A stretch of 64,000 nucleotides of DNA from positions 5,317,001 through 5,381,000 of the forward strand of contig CANTUQ010000035.1 in the NCBI GenBank assembly GCA_947683425.1, read 5' to 3'. Shown piece after piece: positions 9,234-20,288 of the stretch; the stretch's first letter is position 1; each line of letters begins with the position of its first letter. The DNA comes from Excoecaria cochinchinensis. Its lineage: Eukaryota > Streptophyta > Magnoliopsida > Malpighiales > Euphorbiaceae. The position numbers and the translations under genes were made by a program. The notes beneath the pieces were generated by a model. That model was not told the DNA's origin, searched no databases, and was given only the letters and a program-made list of their open reading frames with translations.

Positions 9234-10139
9234 TGATGCGTGCACAGGGGGGTCAACATTTCAAGATTATAAACAATGGAAGTTCATATTCATGGAGATC
9301 AAATTCGGAGAAGTTAAAGAAGGCTTGAAGGAAGTCCGTGGGCCAAAATTTATGAAGAAGCCAAATTGAAGATGGACATGTGCTAGTCATGTGACGACTT
9401 AACATGTGCAGGTCATGTGACACTTGACATGTGCCGACCATGTGACCTTGACATGTGCTATGCATGTGACACTTGACATGTGTCGACCATGTGACCTTGA
9501 CATGTGCTATGCATGTGGGCCAGAGCATGTGCAATGCATGTGCTAATTGGTGGATTAAGGGGCTGATTTATTTGGGCTTTTAGTTTAGGCTTTTATTTAT
9601 TATTTTCATTTGATTATTTGTAATATGTTAGGGCTTAACTTATTCTTTTGGGCTTATTTAAGTGAGATGGGCTTTAATTAGCTTGGGCTCATTTAATTAG
9701 TTCTTTTTAGGCTTTTTGGGCTGAATTTTAAGTTAATTAGTGTGGGCTTTAGTTATCTTAGTGTAAGGCCCATGTTTTAAGGCCTATTTGATTAATTAGG
9801 GTTTTTATTAGCTTAAGTGAGTATAAATACTCCTCAAAAACGAATTTGTAATTCAGACTTGGAGATTATGATATTTTGAGACTTTTATTTGGCTTGGCCA
9901 AATTCTTCATTGGAGAGGATTGTTTGTCTTCTTCTTTTGCATCAAGAACTTTAATTCTTATCAAGGTAAATACTTTGTGGCGAATTCTGTTCTTGTGTTT
10001 TAAATCAATCTATTATAAGTATTTCCATTCACATAGTTGTTTGGGGGTTCTTTAGATTGGGGGTTTATTCTTGTTCATGTTCATGCCATATTGTATGTTC
10101 AAGGGGTTTCGGGTTCTTTAGCCTTGGGGTTCCGCATTA
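9234..10139 (+). repeat. LTR A, middle LTR of the tandem
   Basis: It starts TGATGCGTGCAC and ends CCGCATTA (last C changed to T). It has a CATGTG array at about 9377-9545 and TATAAATA at 9822-9829. A PBS follows at 10142-10153, so it serves as 3' LTR of one copy and 5' LTR of the next. Confidence 0.9.
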
Positions 10140-12049
10140 TTTGGTATCAGAGCTTGGATTTGGATTAAATTCTTATTTATCCATGTTTGTTTGCTGTTTT
10201 TGTTCATTAATTTTCAGTTTATGTGATTCCTAAAATTTAGGAACCCTTGTTCATCATAGGGGCCAAAAATTTAGGAGCCTTATTTTTAGGCTGAATTCTT
10301 TGTTATTTGATCTTAAAGTTTAGCTTGTTTGCTATTCTAGTTATTAAAAATCAAAATATAAAAAAAATAAAATAAAAAGAAAAAGTTGTTGGCGGCTAGA
10401 AAAGAAAAGTATACAAATTAGGGTTGTTGAATTAGTTTGGGCGTGAATTACATTGAATTAAACCTATTGGGACAGATTTGGAGTTGGATAATTATTTGGG
10501 TTTGATTTAAACCTATTGGGCCAGATTTGGAGTTGGATAATTATTTGGGTTTAACTTGAACCTATTGGGCTGAATTGGGTTTCCTAAGCTTAAACTAATT
10601 AAGACATAGTGGATAAGTCATTTTGTCTTAAGTCTAGACATTTGGGTTTCCATATCTTGAACTAATTAAGACATAGTGGATAAGTCATTTTGTCTTAAGT
10701 CTAGACATTTGGGTTTCCATATCTTGAACTAATTAAGACATAGTGGATAAGTTATTTTGTCTTAGTCTAGACATTTGGGTTTCCTTATTTGATCTTATTA
10801 AGACATATTGGTTTAAACTTTGTCTTATTTTGGACAATCATTTGGGTTTCCTAATCTTGATTCAGTTTGGACATATTGTTGCTTCCTTTTCATTTTGTCT
10901 TAGTGTGTTAACCCATATTGTATCAAATTGAATTTTCCATTTGGGAGATTTCAATTTCCGCAATCTTGCATTAGTTTTGTCATTTCTTTCATTCTTAAGT
11001 TTCCATTTTTGGTGTCTTTGTGTTTTTTCTTCCGATTACACTATAATTAACAATTTGATTCTTGTTAGTTAAATTTATACAATTCGGACAGCATACATAT
11101 CTTCACCTTGTATGCTCATTTCAACGTTCTTCATTTTGGTCTTTTGCTTCTAGTTTTGTGCCTATCTTCTTGTTAAGTATTTTCATTGCATTCTTTTACT
11201 ATAATTTGCTGCTTGTAAACTATTTTGACTTGAGTTTGAGTTCTGAAGTGCAACTGAAGACAGCAAGCCTGAGTGGTAAAAGGCTTGAGAGTGTGAGCTT
11301 AAAAGAGGGTAAAAGCCAAATTTGAGCGAAACACGAGTGGAGTGTCACCTCTTTGAGTGTAAACACGTGAGGGAGTGTAGTGAGGCTGTTTTATTTAACA
11401 TCTTTTGCAAGTAAAGCACCATGACTGATGAATCCAGTAAGAAGGAGATGTCTATAGAACAGGTTGTGTTTGCTATACAAGCAATACAAGGTACTATTGA
11501 AAATTTGTTGAGAGAAAGGGTCGACGTTAAAGAGAGGTTGGATAAATTAGAAGGGGGAACATCCAATAACTCAAGGAGAACAGCTAGGAGGGGAAGATGG
11601 ATTAATGAGCGAGAGGAGGTTGATCAAGGCGATTGGGATGAAGATGATGAAGTTCAATCCGTGAGGGGTAGAGTGAGAAGAGAAGATAAAGTGGACAGCA
11701 ACATCAATGCCATCAAGATGAACATTCCATCCTTTAAAGGTAGGAATGATGCTGAAGTGTATTTAAAATGGGAAAGGAAGGTGGACATGATTTTTGCTTG
11801 TCATAACTATTCTGAAGACAAGAAAGTAAGAATAGCAGCAGTGGAGTTTAGTGATTATGCGCTGGTTTGGTGGAATGAGTTAGTTAAGAGTAAAAGGAGG
11901 AATGGGGATCCACCTATCTCTACTTGGGAAGAAATGAAGAGAGTAATGAAGAAGAGGTTTGTACCATCCTACTACTATAGAGAGTTGCACCAGCAATTAC
12001 ATAGGCTCACTCAAGGAGCTAGAACAGTGGAGGATTATCACAAGGAAAT
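10140..12049 (+). mobile_element. Second LTR A internal region, truncated by LTR D
   Basis: It contains PBS TGGTATCAGAGC at 10142-10153, the same leader repeats, the conserved leader block (CACGTG at 11364-11369) and the gag start. By eye it is close to identical to 6517-8430. It is cut at GAAAT (12045-12049), where the inverted LTR D begins. The rest of the internal region and its 3' LTR are absent. Confidence 0.85.
11421..12049 (+). pseudogene. gag: gag fragment, 3'-truncated copy of 7801-9228
   Basis: It opens with the same start as the ORF at 7801 and shares the same core (ALVWWNELV, LHRLTQGARTVEDYHKEI) with a few substitutions, such as Lys for Glu in YLKWERKV. The frame runs into the inverted LTR D at 12050 and ends soon after. 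The orphan domain is missing, so it is a fragment. Confidence 0.88.
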
Positions 12050-12859
12050 TGATGCGGAACCCCAAGGCTAAAGAACCCGAAACCCCTTAAACACACAATA
12101 TGGCATGAACATGAACAAGAAGAAACTCCCAATCTAAAGAACCCCCAAACAACATGTGAATGGAAACGCTTATAATAGATTGATTTAAAAACATAAGAAC
12201 AGAATTCGCCACAAAGTAAATACCTTGATAAGAATTTAAGTTCTTGATGCAAAAGAAGAAGACAAGCTTTCCTCTCCAATGAAGAAAATTCGGCCAAGCC
12301 AAATGATGGTATACAAAAGTGTTTTTGATGTGTCTTTTACAACTTATAATAAGGTATTTATAGCCCCCAAAAGGTAGGTAACCCTAAATAAGTCAAAAGT
12401 TCACCTAACACATGGCCACCTAACACATGGGCCTCCCACCAAACCCTAAATAAGTCAAAAGGCCTCCTAACACATGGCCACCTACCAAATAACTAAAGCC
12501 CAAACTTATTAACTCTAAAATACAATCACCCACAAGCCTAAAATAATTAATTTAAATGAGCCCAACCTAAAGTAAGCCCAACTCACTTAAAATTAGCCTA
12601 TTAAGCTATATGAGGTTCCAACTAAATAATTAAAATAAAACAAGTTCAACATAATAAAATAAGCCCATTGGGCAGCCTAAAGCTACTCTTCGAGATTGAA
12701 ATAATTAGTCAAGCACAATTGAAGCCCATCTTTTGCATTTGGCCCCATTGGATTAGATATAGCACAATTTGGCTCAACTCTCTCTTGAATCTCCATAGCT
12801 TCCACAATTCGGCCTGCGTAGGATTGCCATGATGGGTTGACCCCCCTGTGCACGCATCA
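12050..12859 (-). repeat. 3' LTR D of the inverted element
   Basis: It reads TGATGCGGAACCCC at the left and GTGCACGCATCA at the right, the reverse complement of an LTR TGATGCGTGCAC...CCGCATCA. Length is 810 bp, equal to its partner at 14286-15095. It contains repeated CACATGG units (about 12415-12480), the reverse of CATGTG. Confidence 0.9.
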
Positions 12860-12882
12860 TCCCCTCCCTCTTTAGAAAAGAT

Positions 12883-13527
12883 TCATCCTCGAATCTTCGT
12901 TTTATTTATGTTGGGAATTGAAGCTTGTGGAATAAATTGATCTTCATAGACAATCTTGGGAATAGGTGGAAATAATATGAATGCTTCTTCAGAAAAGAAC
13001 TCATTATGTTCCTGCAAGTTAACACGAAAACTAGGAAAAGCATGGTTAGTCAATACAAGAATTTCATTTTGATCATGATTATCTTCTTTTTCCATGTTCA
13101 ATTCAGCCTCCTGAAACACTACAGGATTAATCGTAACATGCTGATCGTCCAACTCAACTAAACAAGCATCTTCCATTTTACAATCTTCTTCCTTTTCCCT
13201 TAAACAATCATCGTCTGCACTTCCACTTATGTCTTCCTCATTTATAACATCATCATCATATAAATCTATAGCATCTCTTTCAGCTTCACAAATAATCTCT
13301 TCCACTACAACTTTCTCTTTCTTTCTTTTCTCCTTTTGCAAACACTTATCTAGTTGTTTAAAAAGTTGTTTAAACCGCAATTCTGCATTTTTAAAGTCTT
13401 CCTTCAATAACTTAGTATCCTTTTTTAACTCATCCAATGTTTCTTGATCTAAATGTCGTCTTGACTTATAATAGGACATCCTCACAATCACTTCCTCACG
13501 TGTTTCACTCAAAATATGGCACTCCAC
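12883..13527 (-). CDS. Orphan-domain ORF of the LTR D element
   Basis: The open frame is 214 codons. Its first ATG lies in leader sequence, and the probable start is the internal MSYYKSRRHLDQETLDELKK. The N-terminus differs from the MSRRE type of the other copies but still predicts a coiled coil. The body is the shared orphan domain: LRFKQLFKQLDKCLQKEKRK, CEAERDAIDLYDDD, DDQHVTINPVV, EEAFILFPPIPKIVYEDQF, IPNINKTKIRG. It stops at a TGA in the segment that leads to the PPT, where the other copies read on. Neither gag core nor zinc knuckle is present. Confidence 0.7.
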   Translation of the reverse strand: MECHILSETREEVIVRMSYYKSRRHLDQETLDELKKDTKLLKEDFKNAELRFKQLFKQLDKCLQKEKRKKEKVVVEEIICEAERDAIDLYDDDVINEEDISGSADDDCLREKEEDCKMEDACLVELDDQHVTINPVVFQEAELNMEKEDNHDQNEILVLTNHAFPSFRVNLQEHNEFFSEEAFILFPPIPKIVYEDQFIPQASIPNINKTKIRG

Positions 13528-14271
13528 TCGTGTGTCACTCTATTTGGCTTTTACCCTCTTTTAAGCTCACTCACTCAAGCCTTTTACTATTCAAGCTTGC
13601 TGTCTTCAATTGCACTTTAGAACTCAATCCCAAGACAAGATGATTAACATTTCAATAAATTTAAATGAGAATGCAATGAAAACATTTAACAAAGAAAGTC
13701 AAGAATGACGCCTACCCACAGATTGCCACTTTGACTTTTCAAATTAATTTCCAAATTCAAATGTTGGACAAATCTGAATTTTGGTACTTTTCTAATGGAA
13801 AAGTCAATTTTGATGCAATGGATGTGAAGATAAGAAATCAAAGAAAGTCAAAAATGACAACTACCCATAAATATTCACTTTGACTTTTCAAATTAATTTC
13901 CAAATTCAAAGTATGACCAAATCTAAATTTTTGTTTCTTTGTGATTTTTCTTTCCTAGATTTATCTCAATGCTGACTTTTCTTTTTTTTTTTTTAAATTC
14001 GGATGAACAGTACTGTGAATAGTACTATAAACATTAACGTGAACAGTACCAACGATTTTTTTTTTCTTTTTAGAACTTAAAACATCAAACACAAGATCTG
14101 ATGTAGGAACAAAGAAGAACACAAAAGAACAAATTCAAAAATAAAGAAGAACACAAAATTGATAAGAATAAGATTGCAAATTTAACAACGCGGAATTATC
14201 TTGTTCTAATGAAAATAAAACAATAGAATAGCAAATTAACACAAGATAAATAAGAATTTATCCTAATCCAA

Positions 14272-14283
14272 GCTCTGATACCA
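14272..14283 (-). promoter_or_regulatory. Primer binding site of the inverted LTR D element
   Basis: GCTCTGATACCA on the plus strand is the reverse complement of the initiator tRNA-Met PBS. It lies two bases from the LTR border at 14286. The leader next to it (13630-14270) carries short GAACAGTAC-type repeats at about 13995-14050 and otherwise nothing recognisable. Confidence 0.88.
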
Positions 14284-14285
14284 AA

Positions 14286-15095
14286 TGATGCGGAACCCCA
14301 AGGCTAGAGAACCCAAAACCCCTTAAACACACAATATGGCATGAACATGAACAAGAAGAAACTCCCAATCTAAAGAACCCCCAAACAACATGTGAATGGA
14401 AACGCTTATAATAGATTGATTTAAAAACATAAGAACAGAATTCGCCACAAAGTAAATACCTTGATAAGAATTTAAGTTCTTGATGCAAAAGAAGAAGACA
14501 AGCTTTCCTCTCCAATGAAGAAAATTCGGCCAAGCCAAATGATGGTATTCAAAAGTGTTTTTGATGTGTCTTTTACAACTTATAATGAGGTATTTATAGC
14601 CCCCAAAAGGTAGGTAACCCTAAATAAGTCAAAAGTCCACCTAACACATGGCCACCTAACACATGGGCCTCCCACCAAACCCTAAATAAGTCAAAAGGCC
14701 ACCTAACACATGGCCACCTACCAAATAACTAAAGCCCAAACTTATTAACTCTAAAATACAATCACCCACAAGCCTAAAATAATTAATTTAAATGAGCCCA
14801 ACCTAAAGTAAGCCCAACTCACTTAAAATAAGCCTATTAAGCTATATGAGGGTCCAACTAAATAATTAAAACAAAACAAGTTCAACATAATAAAATAAGC
14901 CCATTGGGCAGCCTAAAGCTACTCTTCGAGATTGAAATAATTAATCAAGCACAATTGAAGCCCATCTTTTGCATTTGGCCCCATTGGATTAGATATAGCA
15001 CAATTTGGCTCAACTCTCTCTTGAATCTCCATAGCTTCCACAATTCGGCCTGCGTAGGATTGCCATGATGGGTTGACCCCCCCGTGCACGCATCA
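14286..15095 (-). repeat. 5' LTR D of the inverted element
   Basis: 810 bp, with the same termini as 12050-12859. On its own strand it has a GCTATAAATACC TATA region (plus-strand 14587-14598). The right border GTGCACGCATCA ends at 15095, followed by AATTT of LTR B. Confidence 0.9.
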
Positions 15096-15814
15096 AATTT
15101 GGATGGGTTTGAGTCAAATTTAGCTTTATGCCTATATTGGTGAACTTGGGGTCCTAAATTTTAGGAATGGGTTTTCCTTGATAAATACTTATTATTTTGG
15201 GATATTATTGAATAGATTTTGACGGAGAAACAATACGATGAATTTATCTTGAGTGAGTTAGCCAAATTCCACTTATAGCCAAAATTGAGTCTACATTCAT
15301 TTTCCTTAGGATAATCATTAGCTTTTAGGATTATTTTCAGATTGTATTTATCTTTATTTATTCATGTACTTAGTCCATATTGTGGCCAAATACATGTAGA
15401 TAAAGGTTAGGAATTATCTTTGTTATTTATTTTATTAATTATCTCTTAGAGTTAGTGTTTGATTATAACTCCTCTAGGGAGAGGTGGCTGCCTAGCCTAT
15501 ATAAAGGGCTGAACTTCTTCATTTGTACTTTACATTTTGCATATCTTATGATTAATGAATTTTCATTTACTGAATTTATGAGAGTTAATTTCTATTGATT
15601 CTTGCTATTGTATAAAGAATTAGACTTAGGCAATTTGCATGGTTAATGTATGCTTGATTCTTATTCTTCTTACTTTCTAAATCAATCCATTATAAGCGTT
15701 TCCATTCAATCTTGTTTGGGGGTTCTTTAGATTGGGGGTTTATTCACTTGTTTATGATCAATATTCATGGTATGTTGGCGTTCTAGTTTGCATATAGGCT
15801 GGGGTTCCGCATCA
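15096..15814 (+). repeat. LTR B, right part (5' LTR of B1)
   Basis: It begins inside LTR B (AATTTGGATGGG) and runs to the U5 end GGGGTTCCGCATCA at 15814. A TATATAAAG box is at 15498-15506. It lacks about the first 410 bp of the LTR. Confidence 0.88.
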
Positions 15815-15816
15815 AT

Positions 15817-15828
15817 TGGTATCAGAGC
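15817..15828 (+). promoter_or_regulatory. Primer binding site of B1
   Basis: TGGTATCAGAGC follows the LTR end by two bases (AT) and matches initiator tRNA-Met. The leader to 16640 has no repeats that I can see apart from A runs near 15998-16050. It carries the CACGTGAGGGAGTG block at 16597-16610. Confidence 0.88.
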
Positions 15829-16642
15829 TTAGTCTAAGTGATATATTCTTAACTATCCTTTAATTTTGTCTTCTTGAAATTCTTTCTTTATTTTGGCCGA
15901 ATAGGACTTTGCATCTAGTTCCTTATTTGGTTCTTGCTCAATTGTGTTAAATTTACCTATCTCAAGTATTTGATCATTAGTTGTGTGATTTACATTTGAA
16001 AAAAAAAAGAAAAAAAAAAGAAAATTTATATACATATAAAAAAAAATTTAGAAATTATTTTGTGTTCAATTCGGGTCCTATTATCTTGTTAAGTTCAAAT
16101 TTGATCAACTAAGCTAGAACTTCCATAATTGGTTTGATTTCTCCAAAGATCAAGTTAAGTACTCGTTGTTTTTGGATTTTGGGTGATATTATTGCATGCT
16201 TTCTTTGATTTTCTTTTTGTTGAGTCTATATAAAATCTGTTTAAACTAATCATTAGGTTTAGTTAAACATTGCATTTAAGTGCATCCGTCTTGTCTATTC
16301 TTTTCATTCTAAGTTATCAATTTGTGTGTCTAAACTGTTTTTGGTTCCAAGTACACTAGTTTAACATATTGCACATTGTTGAACATCTTTATATACTAAA
16401 GCGCACGAAATTTATCTCTTGTGTGCTATTTCCAAGTTTGTTCAATTTTGGTCAATTTGTCTCTAGAATTAGTACTCGTTGTTGTTCTTGTTAAGTATTC
16501 ATTGTTACCAAATCAAACTACTTAATTGTGCACATTTGTTTGAGTTTGTTTCTGAAGTACAATTGCGAGAAATTAAGTCATGAGTTGAGAGACAAACACG
16601 TGAGGGAGTGAATTGTGAGGTTTCTTTTTTCCTTTATAAATC

Positions 16643-17367
16643 ATGTCAAGAAGGGAAAGAATAGAGACAATGCATGAGGAGGAGGATGGAAGTGTGCCTG
16701 AGTGGAAACAATGTATAAAACATTCCTAAGTGAGGTTAAGAAGTTGAATTCTAGGATGGATCGGGTGGAGGAGATAATTGACAAGTCTACTAGAATTCAA
16801 AACCGACGTAGATCGATTAACACTCATAGTAAAAATGAAGATTCTAAAGATATGTAATTGCATTTTAAACAACTTTCTAGACTACTAAGTACGTATATGG
16901 GACAAGAGAAAAGAAAGAAAGAAGAGAAAGTTGTAGTAGCAGAAACTATTTGTGAAGCTGAAAGAGATGCTATAGATTTATGTGAAGATGAGGTGGTGAA
17001 TGATGAAGAGACAATTGAAAAAGAAGATGTTGTCACTTGTTTAGGTGAAAAGGAAGATGTTTGTGTAATTGAGTTAGAAGATCAGCACTTTATGATTGCT
17101 CCTTTATTAATTGAGGAGGCTGAATTGCAAGTGAAAAATGAAGAGAAAAATGAAACATAACAAAAAGATTGTATTAAGAACTAACCATGTTTTGTCCAGT
17201 GTTTTTTTGTCTTTACAGGAACATGAGTTATTTTCTGAAAAAGCATTCATTTTATTTTCACCTATTCACAAGATCATCTATGAAGATCAATTTATTCCAT
17301 AAGTTTTCATTCCCAGTTTGAACAAGACGAAGATTTGAGGACGAATCTTTTCTAAAGAGGGAGGGGA
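16643..17367 (+). pseudogene. Orphan-domain gene of B1, decayed
   Basis: The start MSRRERIETMHEE at 16643 matches the intact copies. The frame is then lost by a small deletion near 16700-16735, a stop inside the DM-LHFKQL segment at 16855, further breaks near 17155-17165, and a stop in the PPT-leading region. Recognisable blocks include LHFKQLSRLLSTY, CEAERDAIDLC, LEDQHFMIAP and a degraded FSPIHKIIYEDQF. It lacks the gag core. It ends at the PPT, AAAGAGGGAGGGGA. Confidence 0.8.
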
Positions 17368-18503
17368 TGATATGAGCACAACCAAGCATAATGGCACAAA
17401 ATCAAGGTCAAAGAAGCTTAAAGAAGTCCTACAAGCATTCATGAGGCCTTATGTAGAGAAGATACAAGTTCAAGAGGGGAAAGAAGCTGAATTGGGCTAC
17501 GAAGACAAGTTCGGGTCGAATAGTCAAATGGGCCTTCAAGCTATTTTGTTTAGCTTCTATTCTTGTAATGACATATAATTAAATGTATTTAGGCAGCCTA
17601 GTACCTTAGAAAACGTTTTGGGCTTATTTAATTAGGTTTGTTTTATTTTTGGGCTTATTTGAGCATTTTGGGTAATTTAAGTGGGTAGGATAAAGTTGGG
17701 CTTATCTCTTCTAAAGAGTTGGGCCTAAATAACTAATTGAGGCTTAGAAAACATGAGGGGGCCGGATTTTAAAGGGGAGAGCTGAATTTGGATGGGTTTG
17801 AGTCAAATTTAGCTTTATGCCTACATTGGTGAACTTGAGGTCCTAAATTTTAGGAATGGGTTTTCCTTGATAAATACTTATTATTTTGGGATATTATTGA
17901 ATAGAGTTTGACGGAGAAACAATAGGATGAATTTATCTTGAGTGAGTTAGCCAAATTCCACTTATAGCCAAAATTGAGTCTACATTCATTTTCCTTAGGA
18001 TAATCACTAGCTTTTAGGATTATTTTAAGATTGTATTTATCTTTATTTATTCATGTACTTAGTCCATATTGTGGCCAAATACATGTAGATAAAGGTTAGG
18101 AATTATCTTTGTTATTTATTTTATTAATTATCTCTTAGAGTTAGTGTTTGATTATAACTCCTCTAGGGAGGGGTGGCTGCCTAGCCTATATAAAGGGCTA
18201 AACTTCTTCATTTGTACTTTACATTTTGCATATCTTATGATTAATGAATTTTCATTGACTGAATTTGTGAGAGTTAATTTCTATTGATTCTTGCTATTGT
18301 ATGAAGAATTAGACTTAGGCAATTTGCATGGTTAATGTATGCTTGATTCTTATTCTTCTTACTTTCTAAATCAATCCATTATAAGCGTTTCCATTCAATC
18401 TTGTTTGGGGGTTCTTTAGATTGGGGGTTTATTCACTTGTTTATGATCAATATTCATGGTATGTTGGCATTCTAGTTTGCATATAGGCTGGGGTTCCGCA
18501 TCA
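17368..18503 (+). repeat. 3' LTR B of B1, complete (1136 bp)
   Basis: It runs from TGATATGAGC to GGGGTTCCGCATCA and is the best full LTR B in the window. The LTR-encoded tail segment is still open at its start (17372-17578), but an in-frame deletion has removed LPQGPIT and leaves TKSRSKKLKE. TATATAAAG is at 18187-18195. Right flank ACTTG begins the Athila-like gag. Confidence 0.9.
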
Positions 18504-19739
18504 ACTTGGGACCAATTGGCCCAAGCATTTTTATTAAAATACTTTCCTCTAGCCAAAATTGCAAAAATTATAAAAGATATCACAGCTTTTGTGCAAAATG
18601 ATAATGAATCTTTGTATGAAGCATGGGAAAGATTTAAGAAATTGCAGCGAATGTGTCCACATCACAACCTTCCAAGGAAGCTATTGATGCAAACCTTCTA
18701 CAATGGTGTGAATCGTACCACAAGAGGTACCATAGATGCTGCAGCTGGTGGCTCCTTGATGAGGAAAACAATAGAAGCTGCCTTTGAATTGCTTGAGGAG
18801 ATGGCCATGAACAATTGTATGTGGCCCACCGAAAGAGTATGGGAATCTAATTCTAATGCTAGGGGGGTTCATGTTGTAGATTCTGTTGTAGCCTTACAAG
18901 CCCAAATAGAAGCTTTAACTTTAAAATTTAGTAGCCTAGGAATGGGGGGTAGTTCACAAAAGGTATACACTATTTATGGCCAACAAGGTCATACAAGTGA
19001 GGTGTGCAATTTGGGAATGAATAATTCTGAAGAGCAAGTTAGTTTTATCCAAGGCCAAGAAAGAGGTAATCCATACTCAAACACATATAACCCTAGTTGG
19101 AGAAACCATCCTAATTTTTCTTAGGGTAATAGTAGTAACCAAAATAGGGGAGTAGGATTTCAACCACCTCAAGATAGGTTTGGAGCTTTAGAGGTTAAAA
19201 TGGATAGGTTCTTAGAGGGGATTAATCTAAAATTTAGTTCACAAGAAGAGAACCAAAAGAGGCTAGAAACAAAGTTTGATCAAATCACTAAAAATCAAGC
19301 TCTATCCATCCATAACTTGGAAGTACAAATAGGGCAAATAGCTAAGGCTTTACCTTCAAGAATGCAAGGAAATCTACCAAGTAATACGGAGGAGAATCCA
19401 AGGGAACATCTTAAAGCCATTAAATTGAGGTCAGGTAAATCCTATAATAATGAATTTGTTTCTACTAATATGGATGAGAATGTGCAGAAAAAACAAAAGA
19501 ATTTTCAGAAGGATGAACCTTCTGTCGCTAGCGCGACACCTGTCACGAGCTCGATAGAAGAGGGGCAGACAGACATTGCGAGCGCATTACCCTTCGCGAG
19601 CGTGAAGATTGGCAATCCGCCTACTATCACGATCGCAACACCTGTCGCGGGCACGACAGAAGGGGTGACCAAAAGCCAAACTCCGCAGGTTTTTCAACCT
19701 CGTCCGCCTTTTCCACAACGCTTGAAGCAGCAACATTAA
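18504..19739 (+). pseudogene. gag: gag of the Athila-like element, 5'-truncated
   Basis: It begins in mid-gene with TWDQLAQAFLLKYFPLAK, the typical core of Athila-group gag, followed by ESLYEAWERFKKLQRMCPHH and TFYNGVNRTTRGTIDAAAGG. The zinc knuckle is ruined: both Cys of the CX2C half are Tyr (codons at 18966 and 18975), while His and the last Cys (19005-19007) remain. A TAG at 19122-19124 replaces a likely Trp codon. The frame then resumes with a coiled-coil-like part and HLKAIKLRSGKSY, and ends at 19739 after a CG-rich stretch. Confidence 0.85.
19527..19665 (+). repeat. CG-rich cluster of TCGCGA/GCGAGCGC-like motifs in gag
   Basis: Against an AT-rich background this stretch has repeated short CpG motifs: TCGCTAGCGCGAC, TGCGAGCGC, TTCGCGAGCG, CACGATCGC and GTCGCGGGCACGAC. 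It lies in the Ala/Thr/Pro-rich end of gag. A sister cluster is at 37867-38060 in the same element. Confidence 0.7.
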
Positions 19740-20288
19740 GATAAGCAATTCCAATCTTTTATTGATAAATTGAAACACTTACACATAAATTTAAATTTTA
19801 ATGAGGCCATTACACAAATTCCTAACAATGCGAAATTCCTTAAAGACTTGATTTCAAAGAAAAGAAGTTGGGAGGATATATCCACTTTAGAGTTGACTGA
19901 AGCATGTAGTTCAATAATTTCAAATAATTTGCCTACTAAGCTTAAGGACAATGGTAGTTTTACTATTCATTGCACTTTAGGGGATGTTGATTTTCCTAAA
20001 TGTTTATGTGATTTGGGGGCTAGTATAAACCTTATGCCTTTGACTATCTTTAAGAAATTAGGATTGGACTATGTTAAACCTACTTCTATGGTTTTGCAAT
20101 TGGCTGATCAATCTATTAAAAAACCTTGTGGCATAGTGGAAGATGTGCTTGTGAAAGTTGATAAATTCATTCTACCAGCTGACTTTGTTATTCTAGATTT
20201 TGCATATGATGTGAAATGTCCATTGATTTTAGGAAGACCTTTCATGAGGACTGGTGGGCTTTGGTTGATGTCTATGAGGGCACTTTAA
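19740..20288 (+). pseudogene. Aspartic protease of the Athila-like element
   Basis: It begins KHLHINLNFNEAITQIPNNA, and the active site is FPKCLCDLGASINLMPLTIF, with the catalytic Asp of DLGAS near 20011. The second loop is CPLILGRPFM near 20218-20246. The frame shifts near 20250-20255: the expected continuation DVYEGTLILRVGED is found in another frame from 20262 on. The start of the ORF follows directly on the gag stop at 19737-19739. Confidence 0.8.

Larger units (their letters stand above)
4930..10139 (+). mobile_element. Non-autonomous LTR A element carrying gag plus orphan domain
   Basis: Structure is LTR A (4930-6516, holding a solo LTR E), PBS, a leader with tandem repeats, one ORF (7801-9228), a PPT-like GAGTGAGGAAA and a second LTR A (9234-10139). 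There is no protease, RT or integrase. The second LTR is followed by another PBS and another near-identical internal region (10140-12049), so this is a tandem LTR-int-LTR-int unit. It lies inside an LTR B. Confidence 0.85.
12050..15095 (-). mobile_element. Non-autonomous LTR D element, inverted, hybrid flanks
   Basis: On the minus strand it reads 5' LTR (15095-14286), PBS, leader, orphan-domain ORF, PPT and 3' LTR (12859-12050). Left flank GAAAT lies in gag of the LTR A element; right flank AATTT lies in LTR B. They do not match, although both LTR ends are complete. A simple explanation is recombination between two like-oriented D elements, one in gag and one in LTR B, which removed the DNA between them. 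Confidence 0.85.
15096..18503 (+). mobile_element. Non-autonomous LTR B element B1 (right part and internal)
   Basis: It consists of LTR B (right part, 15096-15814), PBS, leader, a decayed orphan-domain gene, PPT and a complete 3' LTR B (17368-18503). It lacks pol. The left part of its 5' LTR is probably 4807-4929. The outer flanks GTTGG and ACTTG do not match, so at least one end was exchanged by recombination. Confidence 0.8.

Noticed and set aside
9377..9545. CATGTG array as a CRISPR-like repeat
   Set aside because: Units are short, degenerate and without unique spacers, the arrays sit inside LTR U3 regions, and there are no cas genes.
12087..12302. Recurrent 71-codon minus-strand ORF starting MAWPNFLHWRG, also at 14323-14538, 22690-22905, 39107-39322, 41498-41713, and a plus-strand form at 31651-31866
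   Set aside because: It lies in the R-U5 part of LTR D on the LTR's sense strand, has no start context or partner, and is repeated only because the LTR is repeated.
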